64,000 nt of DNA from an uncultured Aquimarina sp. (GTDB taxonomy: Bacteria > Bacteroidota > Bacteroidia > Flavobacteriales > Flavobacteriaceae): the NCBI RefSeq assembly GCF_947496855.1, contig NZ_CANMED010000002.1, positions 496,001-560,000 on the forward strand, read 5' to 3'. The notes under the pieces were generated by a model. The model searched no databases. It worked only from the letters and a program-made list of their open reading frames with translations, and was not told the DNA's origin. A program made the translations under genes and the position numbers. Positions 63,898 to 64,000 of this stretch are shown piece by piece; the first letter of the stretch is position 1, and every line of letters begins with the position of its first letter.

Positions 63898-64000
63898 TTA
63901 TTTATTTTTTACTAATCGCAATCCATTAAATTGCCATCTTAGCTGCGGGTGAAAAAAATTACGATACGTTGGCCTTGTATGATTTTTAGGAGTAGCTATA
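63898..64000 (-). CDS. egtB: Ergothioneine biosynthesis protein EgtB, C-terminal end (cut by window edge)
   Basis: The minus-strand frame ends at a TAA at plus 63898-63900. It reads [14 protein letters not shown], then R-W-Q-F-N-G-L-R-L, which is the C-terminal end of EgtB, the sulfoxide synthase (DinB/formylglycine-enzyme-like) that joins hercynine to a thiol. Only 33 residues are in the window. It lies 9 bp before egtD, so the two genes form an operon. Confidence 0.85.
   Translation of the reverse strand, partial: IATPKNHTRPTYRNFFHPQLRWQFNGLRLVKNK

Noticed and set aside
1..64000. CRISPR arrays, rRNA, tRNA, phage genes and intact insertion sequences
   Set aside because: No repeat-spacer pattern, no tRNA or rRNA-like sequence, and no transposase, integrase or phage structural gene was seen on either strand.

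Overview
The window is 64 kb of AT-rich DNA from a member of the Bacteroidota, most likely a marine Flavobacteriaceae. An Aquimarina-like genus would fit but cannot be proved from this sequence. The evidence is type IX secretion (T9SS) C-terminal sorting domains on five proteins, a PorU-like sortase, a gliding-motility-type (type B) C-terminal domain, GLPGLI and 2TM family proteins, a methionine synthase split into two genes, and promoters with the Bacteroidota -7 element TAnnTTTG. No rRNA, tRNA, CRISPR array, phage or intact insertion sequence was seen.

Region 1 (1-25 kb) is a near-continuous sulfur and methionine block, almost all on the minus strand. Read in the direction of transcription, an operon headed by a SAM-I riboswitch (metY, metX, thrA, osmC-like, metZ) turns aspartate and homoserine into homocysteine. 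A PorU-like T9SS sortase follows. Next comes a sulfate-assimilation operon: DUF2061, cysH, cysD, cysN, a ferredoxin-type sulfite reductase with a C-terminal HEPN domain, two siroheme genes, a ferredoxin reductase and a 2Fe-2S ferredoxin. Last is a second SAM-I riboswitch followed by the two-part methionine synthase and metF, which runs off the left edge. Divergent from metY, metK has its own leader, which matches a SAM-II pseudoknot with a long inserted hairpin. SAM synthesis and homocysteine synthesis are therefore controlled back to back by two unrelated SAM-sensing RNA folds.

Region 2 (25-36.7 kb) holds small exported proteins, including a tandem paralogous pair, and a DoxX-family pseudogene. 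It also has a TonB-dependent-receptor-like barrel with a GLPGLI partner, and a deletion scar fusing a GLPGLI remnant to a decapitated response regulator. A deoxynucleoside kinase, a DUF2461 protein and Kdo transferase (waaA) complete it.

Region 3 (36.8-49.3 kb) holds a secreted hydrolase with a T9SS tail, a DegT-family sugar aminotransferase, and a SNF2 helicase interrupted at a run of ten A. After a peptidase pseudogene come an exported amidohydrolase, a TlpA-like thioredoxin, a type B T9SS protein, a decayed stretch, fabD and a LytTR response regulator.

Region 4 (49.2-64 kb) starts with the LytS-type TPR kinase that partners the response regulator. It continues with two secreted polysaccharide-active proteins that share modules (a beta-helix protein and a GH5 cellulase-like enzyme), a fructosamine kinase, a 2TM-dihydrofolate reductase fusion and a class V aminotransferase. 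A large secreted barrel plus beta-trefoil protein of unrecognised family, a small glycogen-binding-type protein, DUF427 and ergothioneine genes egtD and egtB (the latter cut by the right edge) end the window.
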